NCBI GenBank assembly: GCA_963797185.1 | Contig: CAWCON010000001.1 | Coordinates: 186,001-250,000, forward strand | Length of the DNA stretch: 64,000 bases | Source of the DNA: CAWCON01 sp963797185 | Lineage (GTDB): Bacteria > Patescibacteriota > Saccharimonadia > Saccharimonadales > UBA4665 | Direction of reading: 5' to 3' | Part shown: piece by piece, positions 16,517-24,555 of the stretch | How positions within the stretch are numbered: position 1 is the stretch's first letter | How the letters are laid out: the number at the start of each line of letters is the position of its first letter | Translations under genes and position numbers: made by a program | The notes under the pieces: generated by a model | What the model saw: only the letters and a program-made list of their open reading frames with translations | Databases searched by the model: none | Told to the model about the DNA's origin: nothing

Positions 16517-17041
16517 TTACGTGGGGAGAGTGGACTTATCTTTTACTAAAGTCTCGATAGTCTCCCGCATGCTATCTTTTGCAGCTACACCACTATTGAT
16601 TTTTTCTAAGATTTCCCGTGGCGTTAGCCAAAATGCCGTTGTATAGTCCTCGGGGTTGTAGTTGGGTGCTACGTTGCTCTTATATATAAAGAGAGTTCTA
16701 AAATATGGCAATGCAGTGGGCGCAAATTTATGGACAAAGTGTAAGTCTTTAGCGGTAAGAGTTAGATTTAGCTCCTCTTTTATTTCGCGAAGTCCTGATT
16801 CAATATATGTTTCGCCCGAACTTACATGACCACCCATGCTGTAGTCTAAGCCATTGGGTGCAATTTTTTTGTGGGCTGTCCTTTTAGGGATCCATAATTT
16901 GCCTTCATCATTTTGAATAAGCATTTCAACAGCACGTATATAGCCTAGCTTCTCGCTGACGAGCTTGTCGTAGTCACTACGTAGAATGGTACCGATTACT
17001 TTATCGTTTCTATCAACCAAATCTAATAGTTCATCATTCAT
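16517..17041 (-). CDS. Nudix hydrolase, IPP-isomerase-like subgroup
   Basis: A 174-residue Nudix protein. It starts with the DELLDLVDRNDKVIGT pattern of IDI-like Nudix enzymes and carries the box GGHVSSGETYIESGLREI followed by KEELNL. The substrate is unknown: this subgroup includes isopentenyl-diphosphate isomerases and generic NUDIX phosphatases. No second IDI cysteine motif is evident, so I favour a hydrolase. A TATTAT box (17048-17053) ends 6 bases before the ATG. Confidence 0.85.
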   Translation of the reverse strand: MNDELLDLVDRNDKVIGTILRSDYDKLVSEKLGYIRAVEMLIQNDEGKLWIPKRTAHKKIAPNGLDYSMGGHVSSGETYIESGLREIKEELNLTLTAKDLHFVHKFAPTALPYFRTLFIYKSNVAPNYNPEDYTTAFWLTPREILEKINSGVAAKDSMRETIETLVKDKSTLPT

Positions 17042-17108
17042 TCAAAAATAATAGCAGATTATAGATATATTCTATGCATACCGAAAACCAGCCTAGAACT
17101 AGCTTACT

Positions 17109-17442
17109 CTATTGTGTACCGGAACCATCGTCTGGTCCGTAGGTAAATGAGCGATTCATTTCGAGTTGTGCTCCTAGATCTCCGTTAAGCCAGTATACTT
17201 CCATAACTTTTTTGCATCGAGGCCGCGCAGTATCTGGCTTCAACTTCATGCACGTCTTCATCTGGCATCACCTGCACCGGGTAATCTCTGCAATCAAAGG
17301 TATCACAAACTACTATCACATGAGTTGCGCCTTTCTCCCGAGCTTCCATCAGCCATTTGCCGATGCTATAGGTAGTTGCTATGTCTCCACCTTTTGGGTT
17401 CTGATTAAAACTTGCTGGTTCTTCTCCGGGCAGGTTTGTCAT
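17109..17442 (-). pseudogene. small conserved protein gene with a +1 frameshift at an A6 tract
   Basis: The first frame (from ATG 17442) encodes ~78 residues including KGATHVIVVCDTFDCRDYPV and CAASMQK, then ends after SYGSILA. If one A of the A6 run (T6 on the plus strand, 17208-17213) is removed, the protein continues VMEVYWLNGDLGAQLEM to a TAG at 17109. That gives an intact 110-residue product, and the length becomes divisible by three. I recall the joined sequence as resembling a small widespread bacterial family with no known function. Slippage, sequencing error or true decay are all possible. Confidence 0.6.
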
Positions 17443-17541
17443 TTTAATGAGTGAGTATTATAGAAGCAGAGTTTGGTATTATAAGCAAAAGCAAATTGGT
17501 AGATCATAGTATACGAAGTTAGAACTAACTGCCTTAGCAAA

Positions 17542-17865
17542 TTAAACCGGTAGATGTGGCGTAAAATCACAGTCGTCAGCTACAAAAGCATATCCAAATA
17601 GTGGTTCTCCGGTCTTGTCTGACTCAACGTAAATAGCCACAGAACCTAAATCACGTTCACGTTGCTTATCTAGTTGGTCCACTATGTTTTCAGCAAAAAA
17701 ACCATTGACGGACAAACCACTGTATCTTCTCGCAACCCCCAAAATACCATCGTATCCATCTAGATCTAGCTGGGAATATGTCCGTCCTGTCTCGAACGGG
17801 TGCACCGCTTCAATACCATCAGCATTAATGTTGACTGCACTTGGAAGTTTTTTTAGCCAAGCCAT
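17542..17865 (-). CDS. hypothetical protein
   Basis: A 107-residue soluble protein, acidic overall, with no membrane segment (GRTYSQLDLDGYDGILGVA, DLGSVAIYVESDKTGEPL). An AAGGAG element 6 bases before the ATG supports the start. The family is not recognised. It lies between the frameshifted small gene and tRNA-Arg. Confidence 0.6.
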   Translation of the reverse strand: MAWLKKLPSAVNINADGIEAVHPFETGRTYSQLDLDGYDGILGVARRYSGLSVNGFFAENIVDQLDKQRERDLGSVAIYVESDKTGEPLFGYAFVADDCDFTPHLPV

Positions 17866-17931
17866 AAGTACTCCTTAGTTGATAAGTACTATTAAAATCT
17901 CGTTAAACTCAATATGCAAGCATGAGCAAGG

Positions 17932-18008
17932 TGGTACGCCTGACAGGATTCGAACCTGCGACCTTTGGTACCGGAAACCAACGCTCTATCCAGCTGAGCT
18001 ACAGGCGC
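17932..18008 (-). tRNA. tRNA-Arg (anticodon CCG)
   Basis: The acceptor GCGCCTG/CAGGCGT (one G-U), anticodon loop TTCCGGT, T-loop TTCGAAT and encoded CCA are visible. Confidence 0.95.
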
Positions 18009-18030
18009 GTATATGGAATTATTGAGGAAA

Positions 18031-18618
18031 CTAACTTTTCTTATTTCGTGGTCTTTTAGCTCTTGGTTTTTCAATTGAGTTTTTAGGAGCAGCTAAACTC
18101 TTTGTATTTAACTGCCTAGATCCATCGGTTAATTTTTGGTGAAGCAGCCTCATTACATCGTAAGCTTGTTCATAACTCATCCCAATTCTAGCTATTGGGA
18201 GAGCATGACCAGAGGTTTCGATGCCAGTTTGTGTAAAATTAAGCACCATACCGTTTTTATTGCTCTTGATATCTATGCCGTCGCTATAAACAACACGAGT
18301 ATCCAGAGCCATCATTATGACAACTGAATGTTGCTTAAATTCATCTTCTATAGTCTCAGTTTTGGCATTAGATCGATCATATCCGGCCAATTTCCAAAGC
18401 TCTACTGCCTGATCATCCGACATACTGAAGTGGCTAATGAGCAGCATTAGAATATCCTCACTCGGTTGCTCGAAGCCTTTCTCGATCCTCTCAAGTCTAT
18501 CCACATCAATTTCAATTGCACCAGAAACTTCAATCAAGCTCTCACTTAATTTTTGACGCAGGGCTTTCAGTTCTTCCCCCAACAGCTTGAATGGGGCGTT
18601 ATTTGACGATGTCTCCAT
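18031..18618 (-). CDS. XRE-type HTH protein fused to a DUF3467-like domain
   Basis: A 195-residue protein. Residues ~12-65 read as an XRE helix-turn-helix (LGEELKALRQKLSESLIEVS, DVDRLERIEKGFEQPSEDIL). Residues ~110-165 resemble DUF3467 (VYSDGIDIKSNKNGMVLNF and ARIGMSYEQAYDVMRLLHQ), followed by a very basic tail. The ATG at 18618 is chosen over an upstream in-frame ATG at 18654 because -10-like elements (TATAAG or TAGTAT) lie just before it. It is divergent from murB with only 52 bases between starts, so it may regulate murB and itself. Confidence 0.65.
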   Translation of the reverse strand: METSSNNAPFKLLGEELKALRQKLSESLIEVSGAIEIDVDRLERIEKGFEQPSEDILMLLISHFSMSDDQAVELWKLAGYDRSNAKTETIEDEFKQHSVVIMMALDTRVVYSDGIDIKSNKNGMVLNFTQTGIETSGHALPIARIGMSYEQAYDVMRLLHQKLTDGSRQLNTKSLAAPKNSIEKPRAKRPRNKKS

Positions 18619-18658
18619 AAATCTTATACTACCGCCTAGAAAGTGAGCATGCAAGCTC

Positions 18659-18664
18659 TATAAT
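18659..18664 (+). promoter_or_regulatory. -10 box TATAAT of murB, leaderless arrangement
   Basis: TATAAT ends 6 bases before the murB ATG at 18671; there is no room for a ribosome binding site. Confidence 0.6.
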
Positions 18665-18670
18665 AGACGT

Positions 18671-19699
18671 ATGCAACCACAGCAGAACGTACCGCTCTCC
18701 GAACATTCAACAATGAAGGTCGGTGGCGTCAGTGCTTATGCGGTCGAAATTCACGATCGTAATGAGTTGACTGAAGCGGTGCAATGGGCCGCTCAACATC
18801 AATTGCCGATGTTAATGATTGGCAACGGCAGCAATATTGTCTGGCGAGACGAGGGTTTCCCTGGATTACTCCTGATTAATAAGATTCTAAAATTCGAAGC
18901 GTTTCAAGAGGATGCGGAGAATTATTACCTGACAGTCGGGGCAGGTGAAATATGGGACACTGTTGTCGAGCGTGCAGTTCAGGCAAAGGTCAGTGGTATT
19001 GAAGCGTTAAGCCTTATTCCAGGTACAGCAGGCGCTACACCGGTCCAGAATGTCGGTGCTTATGGACAGGAGGTAGCTCAAACATTGGTTAGTCTAGAGG
19101 CTTATGATATTCAAAAGCAAGAGTATGTCACTATACCGAATCAGGACTGTGGTTTCGGCTATCGAACCAGTCGTTTCAAAACAGTCGACCACGGCAAGTT
19201 CTTTATTACAGGTCTAACGTTGCATTTATCGTATACCAATCCCCAGCCTCCGTTTTACCCGGCTCTGCAAGCTTACCTTGACCGAAATCACATTAGCGAA
19301 TTTACACCAACAACAATTCGTCAGGCAGTGATTGCTATTCGCCGTTCAAAGTTACCTGACCCGGCGGTCGTGGCTAATTGTGGTTCATTCTTTGCAAATC
19401 CCATTATTCTACGCACGCAATTTGACCAGCTCGTTAATGATTACCCGGCCATTGTTCACTGGGAAGTCGATGCCACAACCGTTAAAATCTCTGCCGCATG
19501 GTTGGTCGAGCAGGCTGGTTTTAAAGACGTTCATAATCAAAAAACCGGTATGGCAACCTGGCCATCACAACCACTTGTCTTGGTTAATGAGCATGCGCAC
19601 TCAACAGCCGACTTATTGGAGTTTAAGCAAGTTATTGTTGATAGCGTCAAAGCCAAATTTGGTATTGAGCTTATTCAAGAACCAGAGCTACTGCCCTAG
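18671..19699 (+). CDS. murB: UDP-N-acetylenolpyruvoylglucosamine reductase
   Basis: A 342-residue type I MurB (the long form without the type II deletion) that reduces the MurA product with FAD and NADPH to UDP-MurNAc. FAD motifs include MLMIGNGSNIVWRDEGFPG and ALSLIPGTAGATPVQNVGAYGQE. The catalytic serine sits in VVANCGSFFANP, and the C-terminal domain has SAAWLVEQAGFKD and HALVLVN-like residues. Together with the HTH-MurA fusion 1.4 kb downstream it makes the first committed peptidoglycan precursors. It ends immediately next to the convergent glyA stop. Confidence 0.95.
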   Translation: MQPQQNVPLSEHSTMKVGGVSAYAVEIHDRNELTEAVQWAAQHQLPMLMIGNGSNIVWRDEGFPGLLLINKILKFEAFQEDAENYYLTVGAGEIWDTVVERAVQAKVSGIEALSLIPGTAGATPVQNVGAYGQEVAQTLVSLEAYDIQKQEYVTIPNQDCGFGYRTSRFKTVDHGKFFITGLTLHLSYTNPQPPFYPALQAYLDRNHISEFTPTTIRQAVIAIRRSKLPDPAVVANCGSFFANPIILRTQFDQLVNDYPAIVHWEVDATTVKISAAWLVEQAGFKDVHNQKTGMATWPSQPLVLVNEHAHSTADLLEFKQVIVDSVKAKFGIELIQEPELLP

Positions 19700-20971
19700 T
19701 TATTCTTTCTTGTCAGAGGGTAAGGGGTATTTTTCGCAAAAGGCTCGAATTTCTTTACGTGTTTTTTCTAGATAGCTGTCGTCTGTGGCGTGTGTCAGCG
19801 CTGCATTAATCCAACCAGCCACCTCTACCATCTCGGTTTCTTTCATGCCTCGAGTTGTAAGTGCCGGACTCCCTAACCTAATGCCAGACGGGCTAAATGG
19901 CGGTCTAGGGTCAAACGGCACCGTATTCTTATTGACGGTAATGCCTGCCTTGCCCAGTGCTTGCTCGGCTTCAGCACCAGTAATTTTCTTATTAGTAAGG
20001 TCGATTAATAGTAGATGGTTATCGGTTCCACCGGTCACAAGCTGGAAGTCCATTTTTATGAGCTCGTCAGCCAGTTTCTTGGCATTCTTAACTATTTGCT
20101 GGGCATAACGTTTAAAGCTGGGCTGTGAGGCTTCATAGAGTGCTATTGCTATTGCAGCCGTTTGGTGGTTGTGTGGGCCACCCTGTAACCCTGGGATAAT
20201 TGCTCGGTCAATCAGGGTTGGCAAATTTTCCGCCGTTCGTTCTGCTCGCTTTAATGGGTCAGAAGGATTACCGTCGCACAAGATCATGGCTCCTCTTGGC
20301 CCACGTAAGGTCTTATGAGTCGTCGTGGTAATAACATGAGCATAGCCAACCGGTGAGGGGTGTACACCACCCACTACTAACCCAGCTATGTGTGAGATGT
20401 CGGCTATAAGCCAAGCATTTTCAAGGTCGGCAATAGCTCGGAGTTTCTTCCAATCGAATATACGAGGGTAGGCGGTTGCGCCAACAAAAATGAGCTTCGG
20501 TTTTTCTTTACGTACCATTTCAGCCATTTCTTCGTAATTAAGATACCCATCTTGGCCAGTGTGGTATTGCACTGAATGGTAAATGCTGCCCGAAAAGTTC
20601 ACTTTTAAGCCGTGTGTCATATGGCCACCAAAGTACAAATGCAATCCCATAACCGTATCGCCGGGATTAACGAGTGCAAAGTAAACAGCTTGATTAGCTG
20701 GTGAGCCAGAATAGGGTTGAACGTTGGCATGGCTAACGCCAAATAGGGCCTTTGCCCGATCCCGGGCTAAGTTCTCGACTTTATCGACAACTTCACATCC
20801 GCCGTAATAACGCTTACCGGGATAACCCTCTGAGTATTTGTCTGTTAGACAGGAGCCAAGTGCTTCCAGGACTTCAGATGACGTGTGATTCTCGCTTGGT
20901 ATCATCTCCAAGCCCTCACGTTGTCTCTTTCTCTCAGCAGTAATTAATGCTTCTATCGCTGTATCTTTCAT
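19700..20971 (-). CDS. glyA: serine hydroxymethyltransferase
   Basis: A 423-residue PLP enzyme interconverting serine and glycine with transfer of the one-carbon unit to tetrahydrofolate. The PLP-lysine motif VITTTTHKTLRGPRGAMI is intact, and ENHTSSEVLEALGSCLTDKYSEGYPGKRYYGG (given here as flanking landmarks at residues ~26-58) and PGLQGGPHNHQTAA match the family. Length is normal. It links to folA and folC as the folate one-carbon set of this cell. A GGAG element lies upstream of the ATG. Confidence 0.95.
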   Translation of the reverse strand: MKDTAIEALITAERKRQREGLEMIPSENHTSSEVLEALGSCLTDKYSEGYPGKRYYGGCEVVDKVENLARDRAKALFGVSHANVQPYSGSPANQAVYFALVNPGDTVMGLHLYFGGHMTHGLKVNFSGSIYHSVQYHTGQDGYLNYEEMAEMVRKEKPKLIFVGATAYPRIFDWKKLRAIADLENAWLIADISHIAGLVVGGVHPSPVGYAHVITTTTHKTLRGPRGAMILCDGNPSDPLKRAERTAENLPTLIDRAIIPGLQGGPHNHQTAAIAIALYEASQPSFKRYAQQIVKNAKKLADELIKMDFQLVTGGTDNHLLLIDLTNKKITGAEAEQALGKAGITVNKNTVPFDPRPPFSPSGIRLGSPALTTRGMKETEMVEVAGWINAALTHATDDSYLEKTRKEIRAFCEKYPLPSDKKE

Positions 20972-21102
20972 AGCCGTAACTCCATAGTTAATGTGTTTCT
21001 ATTACTTGAGTTGGATAGAATGTATTAGACCATAAATTTCATTGTAGCAATTTATTAGCGTGGCTCCTATAATAATGTTTGAGGTTTTATAAATTTTGAT
21101 TT

Positions 21103-21120
21103 CTTACCATACATGGTAAG
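21103..21120. promoter_or_regulatory. candidate operator palindrome in front of the HTH-MurA gene
   Basis: CTTACCAT and ATGGTAAG are perfect 8-base arms around a 2-base spacer. It lies 11 bases before the ATG at 21132 and just after two possible -10 boxes (TATAAT 21068-21073 and TATAAA 21088-21093). A repressor bound there would block transcription. The obvious candidate ligand protein is the gene's own HTH product. Confidence 0.55.
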
Positions 21121-21131
21121 ATTACTTGAAT

Positions 21132-22658
21132 ATGATTGCCACAAACGAAAAGATTGGTCAGTTAATTTCTCAGGTGCGACAAGAAAGAGGCCTAACGCAG
21201 GCAGAATTTGCTCGTCAACTAGGAACCAGTCAGTCAGCCGTTAATCGCATGGAACGGGGTCATCAGAACCTGAGCCTTGAAACTCTTGGTCGAATTAGTG
21301 ATGTACTCAAAAAGCCACTTATTAATGTCGGTGACAGTTCGGTAAACCTACGAGTTGAAGGCGGCCATGAGCTTCACGGTACTATAGAAGTAAAGACATC
21401 GAAGAATGCTGCGGTTGGACTATTGGCCGCCAGCTTACTTAATAAAGGCACAACTCGATTGAAGCGTGTCCCACGCATAGAAGAGGTTTACCGCTTAATT
21501 GAAGTACTGGAAAGTATCGGTGTTAAAGTACGATGGTTACAAGATAATGATCTTGAGATTAAGCCTCCCGCCAAACTAGATCTTGATCACATTAATGCTG
21601 AGTCAGCTCGTAAAACGAGAAGTATTCTGATGTTCATGGGACCGCTGATGCACCTTTTCAATGAATTCAAACTTCCTTATGCCGGTGGCTGTAAGTTGGG
21701 TGAGCGCACCGTTCGCCCTCATCTGTTTGCCCTTGAAGAACTGGGTATGAGGATTAAATCAACAACCGGCGGCTACTATCATATTACTGTCAAAAAACAT
21801 CCAGCTCGTGAGTCGATTGTCTTGTATGAGTCAGGTGATACGGTCACTGAGAATATCCTGATGGCTGCCGCTAAGATTGAAACAGAAACGGTCATTAAAA
21901 TGGCCAGTGCTAATTACCAAGTCCAGGACATGTGTCTCTTTCTTAAAAAGCTTGGTGTCAGTATTAGCGGTATCGGAACAACAACCTTGCGTGTCCGTGG
22001 TGTGGCGAATATCAAGAAGAATGTAACGTATTCGCCGAGCGAAGACCCGGTTGAAGCGATGACATTCATTGCCGCAGCGATTGTAACCAACTCAACCCTA
22101 ACGATCACAAGAGTTCCTCATGAGTTTGTTGAACTCGAGCTATTAAAGCTTAAAAAAATGGGGCTAAAAGTTGAGCTGCTTAATAAGTACCTAGCCGAGA
22201 ACGGTTATACCCAACTCGTTGACATCAAGATTTATAAACATAATGGCCATTTGCAAGCACTAGAAGAGAAAATTCATCCGAGTGCTTACCCTGGATTAAA
22301 CATTGATAATTTACCGTACTTCGTGCCAATCGCAGCAATGGCTCGGGGGCGGACAATGATTCATGATTGGGTTTATGATGGCCGAGCAATCTATTACACT
22401 GAGTTATCAAAACTGGGAGCGAATGTAACTTTAGCCGATCCTCACCGAGTATATGTTGATGGACCAACCCGGTTTACGAAGGCGGATATAACTTCTCCGC
22501 CTGCGTTGCGACCTGCTGTTTTGGTATTGCTGGCTATGCTGGCGGCACATGGGGTCTCAGTCCTAAGGAACGTCTATACCATTAACCGTGGCTATGAAGA
22601 TCTAGCCAATCGTCTTAATTCTGTCGGGGCCCATATTGTAGTGATGCACGAATTGTAG
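21132..22658 (+). CDS. murA: HTH (XRE) domain fused to UDP-GlcNAc 1-carboxyvinyltransferase
   Basis: A 508-residue two-domain protein. Residues ~6-60 form a full XRE helix-turn-helix (IGQLISQVRQERGLTQAEFA, GTSQSAVNRMERGHQNLSLE). From ~68 a complete MurA follows: TSKNAAVGLL (the Lys22/Asn23 site of E. coli), the PEP-binding Cys at ~187 in YAGGCKLGERTVRPH, the catalytic Asp in LNIDNLPYF, and the late Arg in YDGRAIYYTE. MurA normally has no DNA-binding domain and is ~420 residues. The palindrome just upstream suggests a trigger enzyme that represses its own gene. The ATG at 21132 is preferred over TTG at 21126. Confidence 0.93.
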   Translation: MIATNEKIGQLISQVRQERGLTQAEFARQLGTSQSAVNRMERGHQNLSLETLGRISDVLKKPLINVGDSSVNLRVEGGHELHGTIEVKTSKNAAVGLLAASLLNKGTTRLKRVPRIEEVYRLIEVLESIGVKVRWLQDNDLEIKPPAKLDLDHINAESARKTRSILMFMGPLMHLFNEFKLPYAGGCKLGERTVRPHLFALEELGMRIKSTTGGYYHITVKKHPARESIVLYESGDTVTENILMAAAKIETETVIKMASANYQVQDMCLFLKKLGVSISGIGTTTLRVRGVANIKKNVTYSPSEDPVEAMTFIAAAIVTNSTLTITRVPHEFVELELLKLKKMGLKVELLNKYLAENGYTQLVDIKIYKHNGHLQALEEKIHPSAYPGLNIDNLPYFVPIAAMARGRTMIHDWVYDGRAIYYTELSKLGANVTLADPHRVYVDGPTRFTKADITSPPALRPAVLVLLAMLAAHGVSVLRNVYTINRGYEDLANRLNSVGAHIVVMHEL

Positions 22659-22688
22659 GGTTAAGTAGGGATAATAATCATTGCTATA

Positions 22689-22762
22689 TGGTGCGGGCAG
22701 GGAGAGTCAAACTCCCGTCGCTAGTTTGGAAAACTAGAATAATATCGTTATACCATGCTCGC
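22689..22762 (-). tRNA. tRNA-Gly (anticodon UCC), unusual elbow
   Basis: Acceptor GCGAGCA/TGCCCGC has an A4-C69 mismatch. The anticodon stem CTAGT/ACTAG carries TTTCCAA. The D-loop reads AACGATA with A at position 19, and the T-loop reads TTTGACT with U at position 56. The universal G19-C56 tertiary pair is therefore replaced by A19-U56. CCA is encoded. Probably functional, since the change is compensatory. Confidence 0.85.
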
Positions 22763-22912
22763 GCAGCTATCATTATATAGTCGAACTAGGATCTCATATA
22801 TAGCTGGATATTTTCCTGCACTAATATAGCAGACTATATATCAGTTTTCGAGTTAATGTTTTAAGATTGGAACTAGACTATAATTGGTGTGGCATAGGTT
22901 TTATTGGTCTAT

Positions 22913-22989
22913 GCCCCGGTAGCTCAGTAGGATAGAGCAAGAGACTTCTAAGCTCAAGGTCGTGGGTTCGATTCCCTCCCGGGGTACCA
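22913..22989 (+). tRNA. tRNA-Arg (anticodon UCU)
   Basis: The acceptor GCCCCGG/CCGGGGT, anticodon loop CTTCTAA, T-loop TTCGATT and encoded CCA are present. A TATAAT box lies at 22879-22884. Confidence 0.95.
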
Positions 22990-23336
22990 ATTTGCTTGTG
23001 CTTGCTATTTTTGTTTGATCAATAAATACTGATAGATATGGAAAGACCCTCGCGATGTGCTCTAATGGATTCAGAACCTAACTTTGAATCATGGGTAAGT
23101 AGTGAAGCAAGCATGCATGAGCGTAGATGACAGATTGTTGAGCGGGCGTTTGAATTTCACGACCAAGGAGGATGGCTATTCGCAGAGGAGTTTACTGACG
23201 GATATCCTAGTGATTGCAGGAACGGAATCATTGCCACAATTCTCAGCATTGCATTACAGGGGTAGTGCATCATCGAACCCATAGTTGCTATGAAAAATTA
23301 AAGTTAGTATTATAAGTTTACTAAAAGGAGCAATAT
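22990..23336. other. 347-bp region with no confident gene
   Basis: The only frame of interest runs from ATG 23065 to TAG 23265 on the plus strand and is broken by one in-frame TGA at 23128-23130. After the TGA it reads QIVERAFEFHDQGGWLFAEE and further plausible sequence. It could be a 65-residue gene with a nonsense mutation, or chance. Nothing else stands out. Confidence 0.3.
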
Positions 23337-23621
23337 ATGGCAGAAACATTAGTTGGTGCACCAGACCCAGAAGATAATTTTTATACAGAAATTGCTAACA
23401 TGATGGGGGAAGTACTGGGTATTGACCCAACCATTATCCAGTTAGACGACGAGTTTGGAGCGACGATTGAAGCCGATAGTCTCGACGTAGTGGAAATGGG
23501 TATGGCTGCCGAAGAAAAATACGGCATTACTATCACTGAAGAAGAGCTAAGAGAGATAAAAACACCCAATCAGTTTGCCGATTTAATTAAAAAGAAGGTT
23601 GATGAGAAGGGTAAAGATTAG
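23337..23621 (+). CDS. acpP: acyl carrier protein-like
   Basis: A 94-residue acidic four-helix carrier protein. The phosphopantetheine attachment motif reads EADSLDVVEM, with the serine in the standard DSLD context, and helix III has EEKYGITITEEELREI. An AAAGGAG element precedes the ATG at the right distance. The N-terminus is ~12 residues longer than usual. No fatty-acid synthesis gene is visible in the window, so the carrier may serve lipid modification or act with scavenged acyl chains; that part is speculation. Confidence 0.85.
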   Translation: MAETLVGAPDPEDNFYTEIANMMGEVLGIDPTIIQLDDEFGATIEADSLDVVEMGMAAEEKYGITITEEELREIKTPNQFADLIKKKVDEKGKD

Positions 23622-23680
23622 TCACTCATAATTTTTTCTCAAACGGTAACGAATCGCCAATCTCACCTCTGTTATAGTGA

Positions 23681-23868
23681 TTGACACTTATATCTATTTA
23701 TGCTAAAATAGACTCACTTTGTTGAGGTATCGACTTCCAAAGTACATTAACAAGTTCTCTGTTAGCTACCATTTACTCCCTCTGTTGAGGAACAACGGAC
23801 ATACACTACATTTCTTGTGTTTATTGTTCCTCGACTGAGGAGATGCACCTAGCGATAGGAGTTAGTGA
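23681..23868 (+). promoter_or_regulatory. consensus promoter and ~150-nt structured leader
   Basis: TTGACA (23681-23686), a 17-base spacer and TAAAAT (23704-23709) set an RNA start near 23716. The leader to 23868 contains GAGGAACAA (from ~23786) complementary to TTGTTCCTC (ending ~23832), forming a long hairpin. An ATAGGAG ribosome binding site lies before the GTG start. Long foldable leaders are known from cspA-type mRNAs. Confidence 0.6.
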
Positions 23869-24555
23869 GTGAGTGAAGCCGAGTACGGTATTGTCAAGTT
23901 TTACAACGGAAACAAAGATAAGATGTTCGGTTTTGTGACTGTTTTGGACGCTAATGGCGCTCCGACCACAACCGAGCTGTTCTTCCACTATAACAATGGC
24001 TACTTCCTTCGGGAGGGTGTCGGCGTGCCAGAGTTCCGTTTTGAGACGGGAACCATGACTGAGACCAAAGTCAAGCACATCAAGCCTCCTGAAAAGGGCA
24101 CGAAGCTTGTCTTCATCCGTGGTATCAATACCAGGGGTGAGAAGGTCGCCAAGTGGGGTTATGCCGAAAGGTGGAACGAGCTCGTTGAGCATATCGCCAA
24201 CCGACCGGTTTACCGTGTGGTCCGTAAGACAACAAATTTGTTCTACAAAGATCCAGCCGAACAGCTCACTGAACATGTCGCCTGGCAAGGTCAGAACACA
24301 CTTGAATTATCAGCAAGGTTTCCTAAGCGGGTACGTTTCGGTCGTATATCAGATGACCTTGGCTTCGGTTCTGCCGAAGATGGTTATATGAGCTGGTCAA
24401 TCCTGCTCGAACAGCAGATGCCTGATGGCACCTGGAAGACCTGCGAAGGCCGCAGTGACCCTCGGGTCTTCCTTTGCTGCGTTCCGCGGGACACTTTCAT
24501 TGAGCATGGCTCACGTACGATGGACCAGGGTCGCTGCTTCCACGGTAACCGCTAG
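23869..24555 (+). CDS. protein with N-terminal cold-shock-like segment, unknown C-terminal part
   Basis: A 228-residue protein. Residues ~6-45 resemble a cold-shock domain (GIVKFYNGNKDKMFGFVTV and ELFFHYNNG, like KWFN..KGFGFI and FVHFS). The remaining ~180 residues are novel to me: beta-rich and basic, with paired cysteines (FLCCVPRD). The start is GTG with an upstream AGGAG. Its codons prefer C/G endings more than neighbouring genes, which may mean high expression or transfer. The strong promoter and long leader would suit a cold- or RNA-responsive gene. Confidence 0.6.
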   Translation: MSEAEYGIVKFYNGNKDKMFGFVTVLDANGAPTTTELFFHYNNGYFLREGVGVPEFRFETGTMTETKVKHIKPPEKGTKLVFIRGINTRGEKVAKWGYAERWNELVEHIANRPVYRVVRKTTNLFYKDPAEQLTEHVAWQGQNTLELSARFPKRVRFGRISDDLGFGSAEDGYMSWSILLEQQMPDGTWKTCEGRSDPRVFLCCVPRDTFIEHGSRTMDQGRCFHGNR

